DNA from: Prorocentrum cordatum
Taxonomy: Eukaryota > Sar > Dinophyceae > Prorocentrales > Prorocentraceae
DNA: 64,000 bases
Direction of reading: 5' to 3'
NCBI GenBank assembly: GCA_963575745.1
Contig: CAUYUJ010018057.1
Span: forward strand, 99,539 to 163,538
The notes under the pieces are model-generated. The model did no database searches and was not told the DNA's origin. It saw nothing but the letters and a program-made list of their open reading frames with translations. Made by a program: the position numbers and the translations under genes. Below are positions 54,896-64,000 of the stretch, piece after piece. Positions within the stretch are counted from its first letter, which is position 1. Every line of letters begins with the position of its first letter.

Positions 54896-55142
54896 CCTCA
54901 GCTGGCCGTTTCGCTCGGGACATCCTCGACAACTCGGCTTCGGAGGGGACTCGGAGTCTCAAAGATAGTTGCTTCGCTCGGGGAATTCTTGGCAAATCGG
55001 CTTCGGAGAGGACTCTGAATTTCAAAAATGGCCGTTTCGCTAAGGACTGCCTCGACAAAGAAGCCTCGGAGGGGACTCCGAGTCTCAAGAATGACCGTTT
55101 CGCTCGAGATGTCCTCGACAATCTACCTCGGAAGGCGCTTTG
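54896..55142 (+). repeat. 63-bp tandem repeat encoding a 21-residue unit
   Basis: Nearly four copies. In the plus frame (54838-55143) they read FARDILDNSASEGTRSLKDS, FARGILGKSASERTLNFKNG, FAKDCLDKEASEGTPSLKND and FARDVLDN. The period is exactly 63, and the minus-strand frame 54363-55178 also stays open across it. No family is recognised. Protein-coding status is open. Confidence 0.75.
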
Positions 55143-55599
55143 AACATGACCCCCCGCGGGACGCCAACACGGCCCCAACGATGGATACCGACCCTCGTCG
55201 AAGCAATATCCCCAACACTCTTCCTTCCTTCCGAATTGTACACCAGGCGGTGCGTGGACAGACAGAGCGCGGAAAGTACATTAGACAATACACTAGACAG
55301 AAGCACTTGGAGAATCACGGTGAGAGAACGTGGTGGCGCAGCGTGCGCCTCCGGCCCGATTCAGACTGCGCTGCGTCTACCGTCGCGTGAACACTGCCCG
55401 AGATGCCTACAGCTTGCTTCAACACTGCGGTGCACCCACTGTTTGAAACATCTGCGTGCAAGCTTCCCCCCCGGGGGGGCTCCCGCCGTGTCTCCCGCCC
55501 TGCGCGGGCTCCACAACAGAGGGAGACAAGCGTGCGGCCCTGCGCCCCCCCCCCACAAACTGTCGCAGAAAAACTCCCTGGCCACTGCAGCGGACACCC

Positions 55600-55713
55600 T
55601 CCTCCTCCTCCTCCTCCTCCTCCTCCTCCTCCTCCTCCTCCTCCTCCTCTCCTCCCCTCCTCCTCCTCCTCCTCCTCCTCCTCCTCCTCCTCCTCCTCCT
55701 CCTCCTCCTCCTC
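55600..55713 (+). repeat. (CTC)n microsatellite
   Basis: About 115 bases of CTC with one CTCCTCTCCTCCC interruption. Confidence 0.96.
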
Positions 55714-56117
55714 CGCCCGAGCCGTGCACTCTAGAGACCGTTGGCACTCGGCACAACCTGCGAGCACAACCTGCGGGCTCGTATCTGGCCAGGTTCGCCC
55801 CTGGTGTGGCCCGTCGGGCCGAACAGGGATGTCCAGCGCGCTCAAACTCAAAAAGCAGACCGTCCCTGCATCACGCGCGGCTACATGGCCAGAGCCTTTT
55901 GAGCTCCACATTCTCGAAAACACCTGCTGCCCAAATCTGCTGCCAAGGGTGAGCTCTCGAGTTGCCTGGACTGAGCGCATGGGCCCTCGAGAAGCAACAG
56001 GCCAGGATGCCCTTGCAGCCGCAGTGCAAGGCATAGACACCTGCGCACAACTTTGACGCCACAAAAACTGCATGGTGCTCCCCATCCCACGCCACCTGAT
56101 CTGGGCAAGTACACGTC

Positions 56118-56272
56118 GTTCATTTCTAGTCGTGCTAATTTCTAACTGCGCTCGTTTCTAATTGTTCCTGGCCCCCTAGTGGCCAGGAAGAGGCCCAGGA
56201 TAGAACAATTAGAACTGAAAGGATCTTGGCCCCCCAAAAAGTCAAGGAACTCCAGAAGAATTAGAAATGAAC
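56118..56272. mobile_element. Short TIR element with nested stems
   Basis: The ends GTTCATTTCTA/TAGAAATGAAC are perfect inverted repeats. Inside are TTCTAATTGTTC (56156-56167)/GAACAATTAGAA (56203-56214) and CCTGGCC/GGCCAGG. About 155 bases, no coding capacity. Confidence 0.72.
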
Positions 56273-56546
56273 AAGGTGTTGCCAGGGGAACCGAGCCAAA
56301 CCCTTCGGCAATGCAGCGACGGCTCTCGTCAAAGGCAGCGACCCCCATCCAGCCACTGGGAACGAGGGGGACAGGCCCACCAATACCCGAGGCGCAACAG
56401 AAGAACGTGGCCGCTGCTCAGCGTGGTGGGTCCCGGTGAGCCCGAGGCCCCTTCGGCCCGAAACTCCGCGGACGGGTCCCGAGGATTCCTTTACAGGAGC
56501 TGGCACGGGTCGGCCAGCATCCCTCGGGCGAATCTTTTTTTCTCGA

Positions 56547-56632
56547 GGAGGAGGAGGAGGAGGAGGAGGAGGAGGAGGAGGAGGAGGGGAGGAGGAGAAG
56601 GAGAAGGAGGAGAAGGAGGAGGAGGAGGAGGA
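56547..56632 (+). repeat. (GGA)n microsatellite
   Basis: GAG/GGA repeats with some GAA. Confidence 0.95.
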
Positions 56633-57084
56633 CAGTCTGGAGGCAGCCGCCTTCACAGGGCAAAGCAAGTTATGTCTCTGCGCCATCCCTGTCTGGACGG
56701 GCAGCGAAAGTGACGGTAGAACAGGGCGCCCTGTTCGCCGCAAACTGCATCCCTGCTCGAAATCGAACGCAAGTGTTTCCCACGACATGGCGACGCCCCC
56801 GGACCCCCCAATGTCAATGCCGACGCCGACACTGGCGACCGCACTTATCTGGTTGACCCCGCGGGCCGCGCTGCACGCGTCCACCAGCACCGAGATTCGG
56901 GGGCGAGGGGGTCGGATCAAGACTTGCGCTTGATCTCGAGGAAGGCTGCCGGGACTCCCAGGGGGAAGGTCGGCATCATGCCGGTGCCGCACAGGCAGAG
57001 AGACACGCCACCGCGGCCCAGAGGCCGGTCCAAGGATGGACGGCGCGATGGCGCCTCGGCGCCTCGATGCAGCCCGTGCTGGCA

Positions 57085-57160
57085 CCAGTGGGAGCCCACG
57101 AGCAGCGCACAGTGCTGGCACCAGTGCTGGCACCAGTGCTGGCACCAGTGGGAGCCTACT
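57085..57160 (+). repeat. 12-bp repeat GCTGGCACCAGT
   Basis: Four or five copies bounded by CAGTGGGAGCC on both sides. Confidence 0.85.
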
Positions 57161-57629
57161 GCTCTCTGCAGCCCTCCACCGCCCCCCCCCCCGTAGTCCT
57201 AACCGTTCCATCGCTCGACGCGTCCATTCCCTGATGAAGCAGCAGCTCATCGAGCGGCCTGCAGTAGGCCCTTCCGTGCCTCGGCTGGGCCTTTCCTGTC
57301 CAGGGCCGCGATGCCCGACGACCTCCTCAGCGGCAAACTTGGCGCTGCGAGCCACAGACGCAGGTGAAACTGGCCGAATGTCCCACGTCTGTCCCGAGGT
57401 CTCCCGAAGGGCGAAAGGCCCGTCAAACCTGAGGCCCATCCTGAAGCAGGTCGAAACCAGAGCTGAGATAGGGTCCTTAACCTGGGGCCATGGCTGGGTC
57501 CTTTGGGCCAGAGCCAAGTCCTTAGAAAATGCTACATGCAAGTCCTTGGGAATCTGCACAAAAGTCTTGATCGCATCAGCCGAGACCTGCACCAGAGGAT
57601 TTTAAGTCACCCCCCCAAGTGCAATCTAT

Positions 57630-57834
57630 TGCATCTTCGGGGGACCTTGTCTTGTCTGTCTCTTCGCGCCCCTATCAATGTCGAATCCGTGTCGAATCCA
57701 TGTCGGGCTCGTCGAGTCTGTGTCGAATCCGTGTCAAATCCGTCCCAAATACACGTTGAGTCCGCATCAAGCCCGCGTCGGGCACCCGAAAAGACACCAA
57801 TTTTTGGGACGCACGAGGTCCCCCGAAGATGCAA
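57630..57834. mobile_element. Short TIR element, perfect 19-bp TIRs
   Basis: Left TTGCATCTTCGGGGGACCT (57630-57648), right its exact complement (57816-57834). GTGCA lies just outside both ends, in inverted orientation. The interior is a GTGTCGAATCC minisatellite. 205 bases. Confidence 0.8.
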
Positions 57835-58013
57835 CGTAAAGTGCACATCGACGCCAATCCTAGCGAGCATCCTCTGGGCGGCCTGGCTTCCGCCTGCCGT
57901 CCTGGGAGCCCCTGGGTGCTCAGCTCCCCAGAGGGCCTCGGCCGTCACCTCGGCACGCAGACCTCCACCGGTGGGCGCGCCAGCCCCTCTGAAGCCGAGC
58001 AACTTGGACACCT

Positions 58014-58143
58014 CTCGCCATCGCTCGGACGTCCATTCCCTGTGTTTTTTTCGATTTCGTGCGTGGTTTTTCGCCAAATGATCGAGGATGCTCCTCGATG
58101 GTCCGCGCCGAAGAAAAAATGCACACGTCCGAGCGATGCCGAG
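58014..58143. mobile_element. Short TIR element, family A, copy 3 (best copy)
   Basis: CTCGCCATCGCTCGGACGT (58014-58032) pairs with ACGTCCGAGCGATGCCGAG (58125-58143), 18 of 19 positions. The interior has a CGAGGA-TGC-TCCTCG palindrome. 130 bases. Four copies in this window: 9.2, 51.7, 58.0 and 61.6 kb. Confidence 0.82.
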
Positions 58144-58562
58144 ACCTTGGCCTGAGCATCCAGAAACTCGAATGATGAGTCGAGGCTCTCCTGCGGGCTC
58201 CGTCCGTCGCGTCTCCTTCTGAATCCCTACGCTGCCCTTGCGCTCTCGCCAGGGGTGGTAGGTCGCAGCTCGCCGCAGCAGCTTCGGCCAAAGTGGCGGT
58301 GGACGCAACCAGACCTAGCTTTACTCCAAGCCAGTGGGCAGCCCTCGTGATTTTGGAAATCATATTGGAAGCTCCCGAACGCTCCCTGGGCACAGTGGCT
58401 CCCCCTCCTATCGGTGGGAAGGAACCGTCATCTATCACACTTTTCAGGCAGGCAGTGCGGCAAGTATAGCCAACTCGATGCAGCACCGGCACTAGCAAGG
58501 GGCGAGCAAGCGAAGTTGCCCCCAAAACAGCCTGCAATGGCAATCACGTTGGGCTTAACTAC

Positions 58563-58810
58563 TGGAGGAGAAGAAGCCGGAGGAGGAGGAGGATGAGGAA
58601 GAGGAGGGGGAGGAGGAGGAGGAGGAAGAGGAGGAGGAGGAGCGAGGGTGGAGGAGGAGCGGAAACATGAGGATGGAGATGGAAAAAGGAGGAGGAACAT
58701 GCGGATGAGTACGGCGAAATAGAGATGGAAGGCAGGAGGGGAGAAAAGCGGGGGAGGAGGAACAGAGAAGGAAGACGAGGAGGAGGAGGAGGAGGAGGAG
58801 GAGGAGAAGA
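58563..58810 (+). repeat. (GGA)n microsatellite, interrupted
   Basis: Two GGA blocks (58563-58650 and 58755-58810) around a less regular purine-rich middle. Confidence 0.93.
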
Positions 58811-59104
58811 AGAAACGAACGGGCTGTACTAATACCAAGAGCCAGCAGTTGGGGCAAGAGATTATAGGCAGTTTTGCCAGTCCTAGTGATCAGTGCACGT
58901 CCTTATGTATGTGATCCCGACTTGCCTGTACGTCACATTCCCTTCAGCCATCTATCACTCCTGATCTGCCCTTCGGGTATAAGCAAGCAATGCTGGCTCT
59001 CGTTGTCATCGTCAACGTTGCCACCGTGATCATAGCTGTCGTCGCGTCGCTCTCGTCGTCGTCGCATTCGTTGTCGCCGTGATTACGGCCGTCGTCGTCG
59101 GCTG

Positions 59105-60215
<1,111 letters not shown>

Positions 60216-60489
60216 CGTATGTGATTTTCGTTGTGGTGGTTGTCGTCGCGGCCGTCTCGGAGCCTTTTTTTGAGACGTTTGAAGGCCCACCGCACGCGTA
60301 CACGCCCGGGGGGGCCATAAGTCGCCCAGCGGGGGGAGGGGGAGGGCCGAAAGGCCCAGTACTTGAGCAGCGATCCCCGGGCCGAACCCCCTCCCCATTG
60401 TTATAGATCGTCGTTAAAAATATTCGATCACAGATGGTACATCATACACATGCGCAGCGCCAAAGCGAGGAGAAAACGTTGAAAACGGC

Positions 60490-60620
60490 ACGCCCTCCAT
60501 GCGTAACTGGTGATAACGTCAAGCCTCGGAATCACAAAGTGTGAGGAAGTCTCGTACGAAACGCTCGGCTGGCCCCAATTACCGACACGTCTGGTGGTGC
60601 GACCAGGAAGAGGAATGGCT
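60490..60620 (+). repeat. Dispersed repeat, family D, copy 1
   Basis: The words GTGTGAGGAAGTCTC, CGAAACGCTCGGC and CACGTCTGGTGGTGCGACCA have counterparts in the same order at 63155-63265. Confidence 0.65.
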
Positions 60621-60654
60621 GAGGAAGAGGATGGAGGGAGCATTCCGACTGCCA

Positions 60655-60800
60655 CCAGCAACATTGACGGCGAGGAGGAGGGAGGAGGAAGGAGGGGGAG
60701 GAGGGGGGAGGAGGAGGGGGAAGAGGGAGAAGGGCAAGCTGGGTGCGTTCGCGCCATATCTGACATCGTACCCCTGCCACCCATGCCTTCCTATTGCGCT
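60655..60800 (-). repeat. GGA-rich tract and dispersed repeat, copy 3
   Basis: On the minus strand, GATGTCAGATATGGCGCGAA and CGCACCCAGC lead into a C/T-rich tract, matching 1484-1625 and 465-600. Confidence 0.65.
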
Positions 60801-60904
60801 GTTTTTTCTCTATCCGCCGACGCGTGTCACAGCGGACCTGGAACTCCAAGACGGACCCAATCGTGTCATGCGCAATCGGAAAAACCGGAGCTGCTTACTT
60901 TTGG

Positions 60905-61055
60905 AGGAGGAGGCAGAGGAGGAGGAGGAGGAGGAGGAGGAGGAGGAGGAAGGGTAGGAGGAGGAGGTGGCGGATGAGCAGGATGATGAGCAGGAGGGAC
61001 AGGAGGAGGGGGAGGAGGAGGAGGAGGAGGAGGAGGAGGAGGAAGGAGAAAGACG
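60905..61055 (+). repeat. (GGA)n microsatellite, two blocks
   Basis: GGA/GAG runs around a GATGAGCAGGATGATGAGCA interruption. Confidence 0.94.
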
Positions 61056-61119
61056 AGGAAGAACAGCAGCACTAGGAGCTGGAGTGGAAGGACCGGGAGG
61101 ACCAGGGGAAGGCGGAGGA

Positions 61120-61320
61120 GGGGAAATCAGGGGGACCACAAGGATGAAACAAACATCGAATCCAGAAGAATGGCCCGCGCAGAGGCGAGCGCGCCACTCT
61201 GAACGACGGGAGCAAAGCGCCGATCCGAAAATGAGGCCGATATTGAACCACCGAAAACAATTATATTGCAAAATGCCGAAGGAAAAAACAACAATGACTG
61301 TAATCCAGTGTAGAAAAACA
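61120..61320 (+). repeat. Dispersed repeat, family C, copy 2
   Basis: Contains CTGAACGACGGGAGCAAAGC, CCGAAAATGAGGCC and AACAACAATGACTG in the same order as 16250-16420. Confidence 0.68.
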
Positions 61321-61454
61321 AGACGCAGAGAGGGCCGAATCTCTTCCAGGCAGACTCAGGGGAGAGATGGATGAGAGTAGTATTCAGAATGTGCGCTTGC
61401 GGAGGAAGGAGGAGGGGTGGGGGGCAGGACGAGAAGGAAAGAAAACGAGGAAGA

Positions 61455-61515
61455 CGGGAGGAGGAGGAGGAGGAGGAGGAGGAGGAGGAGGAGGAGGAGG
61501 AGGAGGAGGAGAGGG
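61455..61515 (+). repeat. (GGA)n microsatellite
   Basis: About 60 bases of pure GGA. Confidence 0.96.
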
Positions 61516-61640
61516 CAGAAGCGATCGCATCAGATGAGGCCTCCCAGGAAACAGCGGCCCTTTCAGCTTAGAGCAGCAAGAAAGCAAGAACGAAGGGCGG
61601 CAGGAGCACGGGGAGGCCTCCGACCCCCCCCCCCCAACAA

Positions 61641-61767
61641 CTCGCCATCGCTCGGACGTCCATTCCCCGTGCGTTTTTCGGTTTCGTGCGTGTTCTTCTT
61701 GGCAGGATGATCCAAGCTGCTCGTCGATGGTCCTCGCCGAGAAGAACGTGCACACGTGCGATGCCAA
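61641..61767. mobile_element. Short TIR element, family A, copy 4
   Basis: Left end CTCGCCATCGCTCGGACGT. The right end CACACGTGCGATGCCAAG lacks CCGA. The interior follows the family with a degraded palindrome. Confidence 0.75.
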
Positions 61768-61909
61768 GGCAAGCCTCCGAGGGCATCCGGCAGCCTGCGG
61801 CGGGCCTCCGTCGGGCAGCCCCCCAGCCCCCCACAGGAGAGGGGCGAGCGGGGGCTAGAGGCCTCCTAGATGGGGTCGGGGTAGATGGGGTCGGAGGATC
61901 GCGCCGCAT

Positions 61910-61985
61910 CGCCGATGCATCGGCGATGCATCGGCGATGCACCAGCGATGCATCGTCGACGTCGGCGATGCATCGGCGACGACGA
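61910..61985 (+). repeat. 12-bp repeat GATGCATCGGCG
   Basis: Five or six degenerate copies. The related GCGTCGGCGATG is at 16680-16735. Confidence 0.8.
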
Positions 61986-62379
61986 CGTGCAGCAAATCGG
62001 GCCGCACGTCGGGCCGCAGCGTCGATGCCTCGGCGCTGCGGCGCGCTCCCCCGACCCCACCCTGCTCCGAGCCCCCACCCAGGGAGGCCCAGAGGGGCGG
62101 CGGGGGGGCGAGCGGCGGCGGGGGGGCGGCGGCGGGAGGCCCAGAGGGGCGGCGGGGGGGCGAGCGGCGGCGGCCTCCACGCCCCCCCCCCCCCAATGCG
62201 GAGGACGCCGCGGGGCCGGGCCGCGCCGCGCGCGCCCGAGCGGGTACGGTCGGCGTGCCTCTGCGGAGCCGCGGGCGGCCGAGCGCGCGCCGCGCGGCGC
62301 GCGCGCGCGCTGGGGCGCCGCGGAGGCCGTGGAGGGGTCGCCGGGTCCAGGCGAGGAGGGAGGAGGGGGGAGGAGGGGG

Positions 62380-62540
62380 GGGAGCGATGAGAGGAGGAGG
62401 AGGAGGAGGGGAGGAGGAGGAGGAGGAGGAGGAGGAGGAGGAGGAGGAGGAGGAGGAGGAGGAGGAGGAGCGAAGAGAGAGGAGGAGGAGGAGGAGGAGG
62501 AGGAGGAGCAGGAGGAGGAGGAAGAAGAAGATAGCGAGGA
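62380..62540 (+). repeat. (GGA)n microsatellite
   Basis: About 160 bases of GGA/GAG. Its right flank (62570-62615) is the inverted relative of the left flank of the 59.1-kb array. Confidence 0.95.
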
Positions 62541-62824
62541 GGAAGAGAAGGGGGAGGACCAGTTTGAACCCAAGACGCATCAACGATGTTGCAAGACAAC
62601 TTCCCTTCGAGTTCCCACTTCATATGTCTCTACAGGAGTTCATGTTCATGGTGGAAAATGTCCAGTGAAAGACAACCGCCCGAGCATCATGCCTCGCACC
62701 AGAACGCCACGGCTGGGACGTCAACGCCGCAAATCGACGTGACTGCTGCGTCTTGGCGATCCCAAATCGTGCCACAACGCCGCTCCCGGGACTTCAACCC
62801 TGCGGATCCTTGTTGAAAAGTTAA

Positions 62825-63125
62825 CACACTTTTAAAACGAATGCGCGCGGCACTAAGGCGAGAACTGCACAGGAAGAAGGAGTCCATCTCCATCCTGCAA
62901 ACCGATGCAAGCTTGTAGAACGAATGTGCGCGGCGTTAAAACGAGAGCCACGTTTTGAAAAGCACCCGCCCCCCATCCTAGAAGCTGGCGCAAGAAATTG
63001 AGACGAATGCGCGCGGTGCTAGGGCGAGAGTCACAGTTTGCAAAGGACCCGCCCTCCATCCTTGAAGCCGTGGAAAACGTGTATGGCGAATGTGCGCGGC
63101 GCGAAGACGAGAGCCACATGTTGAA
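62825..63125 (+). repeat. About 82-bp tandem repeat
   Basis: Four units with ACGAATGCGCGCGGCGCTAA-like starts near 62838, 62920, 63002 and 63085, and ACCCGCCCTCCATCCT. Confidence 0.85.
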
Positions 63126-63154
63126 ATGGGCTCGCCCTCCTTCCGTGGAACCGT

Positions 63155-63270
63155 CGCAAATTTCCAGCTTCAAGGTCATAGATTGTGAGGAACTCTCAAG
63201 CGAAACGCCCGGCCCGCCCTGCCCACATGTCTGGGGGTGCGACAGGGAGGAATCCCTTGTGAGGGAAAGG
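63155..63270 (+). repeat. Dispersed repeat, family D, copy 2
   Basis: Contains ATTGTGAGGAACTCTC, GCGAAACGCCCGGC and CACATGTCTGGGGGTGCGAC in the order seen at 60490-60620. Confidence 0.65.
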
Positions 63271-63314
63271 GGTGGAAGAGGAGCATGTGTAGAGCTCAGG
63301 AATGGAGGAGGAAG

Positions 63315-63364
63315 AAAAAAGGAGGAGGAGGAGGAGGAGGAGGAGGAGGAGGAGGAGGAGGAGG
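63315..63364 (+). repeat. (GGA)n microsatellite
   Basis: About 50 bases of pure GGA. Confidence 0.96.
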
Positions 63365-63433
63365 CCTTATCTGACTCGGAGGGGGGCCTCCGCGCAGCTC
63401 TCGACACAGGGGCGGGGGATCCCGCGGCGGGCG

Positions 63434-64000
63434 ATGGCCAGGCGCGGCGCCCGCGCCATGCCCACCCGGGGCGGACTGCCCGCGATGCCGCCGCGCCACA
63501 GCCAGCGCCACTTTGACAACATCAGCCCCGTACGAGGCGCCTACGGGCAGCACCGACTCCACGCGATGGCCGAGACAACACCGCGCCGCCTGGCGGCGAT
63601 TGGCGCCTGCAGCCAGGGCCACGCACCACATCAGAGTCAGCGAACTGGCCCAGCGACCTCAGCAACGAGTACAGCCTACAGGAGCTTGCAGCGCATCGAC
63701 AAGAAGACCGACCAGCCTGAACCCAACTGCAAACGCGTGGTGGTCCAAGTTCCCGCCGTCACCACGGCCAACGACGACGCAAACGTCACCACCGGCGCCG
63801 GCGGCACCACCGCCGACGCCCACGCCGATCTGGACGAGCAGCGCGTCATTTTGCACGCACCCGTCGCCCAGCCCCAGGGCGGACCGCCTGACGGAGGCGG
63901 TGGCGGCTGCCATGCGAGCCGCTGCCGAGCGCCAGGCGGACCAGGGCCGCACGGCGGCTGGGTGCGCGCCGCAAGACCACGGAAGATCTGGACACCTGTG
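63434..64000 (+). CDS. Open frame running off the right edge (hypothetical, partial)
   Basis: From the Met at 63434 (alternative Met at 63458) a frame of 189 codons stays open to the last base with no stop. It includes RHSQRHFDNISPVRGAYGQH, KRVVVQVPAVTTANDDANVT and DLDEQRVILHAPVAQPQGG. Composition is mixed rather than repeat-like, and third positions favour G/C. No family is recognised. The competing minus frame 63659-63952 has no stop-free advantage. It may be an exon of a real gene. Confidence 0.32.
   Translation, partial: MARRGARAMPTRGGLPAMPPRHSQRHFDNISPVRGAYGQHRLHAMAETTPRRLAAIGACSQGHAPHQSQRTGPATSATSTAYRSLQRIDKKTDQPEPNCKRVVVQVPAVTTANDDANVTTGAGGTTADAHADLDEQRVILHAPVAQPQGGPPDGGGGGCHASRCRAPGGPGPHGGWVRAARPRKIWTPV

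Overview
The window looks like GC-rich nuclear DNA of a dinoflagellate. Four observations point that way: telomere-type CCCTAAA/TTTAGGG arrays; a Mei2-like RNA-recognition exon of the kind expanded in dinoflagellates; a degraded Ty1/copia polyprotein with the extra PPC/PAGS methyltransferase-like domain known from dinoflagellate copia elements; and very dense microsatellites, minisatellites and short inverted-repeat elements. A Prorocentrum- or Symbiodiniaceae-like source is an inference, because no species marker, rRNA or spliced leader was found. Most long open frames are translations of trinucleotide or satellite repeats and are not genes.

Layout. 1-11.3 kb: dispersed and tandem minisatellites, G-run/C-run palindromes, a 1.4-kb GTC/GCC array and a 450-bp GGA array. 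11.3-22.3 kb: a succession of satellites (101-bp hairpin units, CCTCAG, 73-bp, 64-bp, 12-bp) with an inverted duplication; a 100-N scaffold gap lies inside the 101-bp array. 22.3-25.0 kb: no recognisable gene. 25.07-25.66 kb (minus): the Mei2-like RRM exon. 26.24-49.97 kb (minus): one old copia-type LTR retrotransposon with about 95% identical LTRs, an initiator-Met-like primer-binding site, and gag, protease, methyltransferase-like domain, integrase, then RT and RNase H, all broken by frameshifts and stops. 29.06-42.6 kb: a block of telomere arrays and subtelomere-like satellites that sits inside this element, between integrase and RT. 50.02-50.50 kb (minus): a possible N-terminal Mei2 exon, so the retroelement appears to lie inside a Mei2-like gene, in a GGA microsatellite. 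50.5-64 kb: scattered 120-210-bp inverted-repeat (MITE- or introner-like) elements, GGA/CTC arrays, a 1-kb GTC/TAG array, and an open frame running off the right edge.

The only protein-coding content I can support by family is the Mei2-like RRM and the decayed retroelement. The central unexplained structure is the telomeric block inside the retroelement. Its right edge carries a hairpin with 66-bp arms, and both edges carry G-run/C-run palindromes. The left edge is also a 100-N scaffold gap, so an assembly join must be excluded before a biological reading is accepted.
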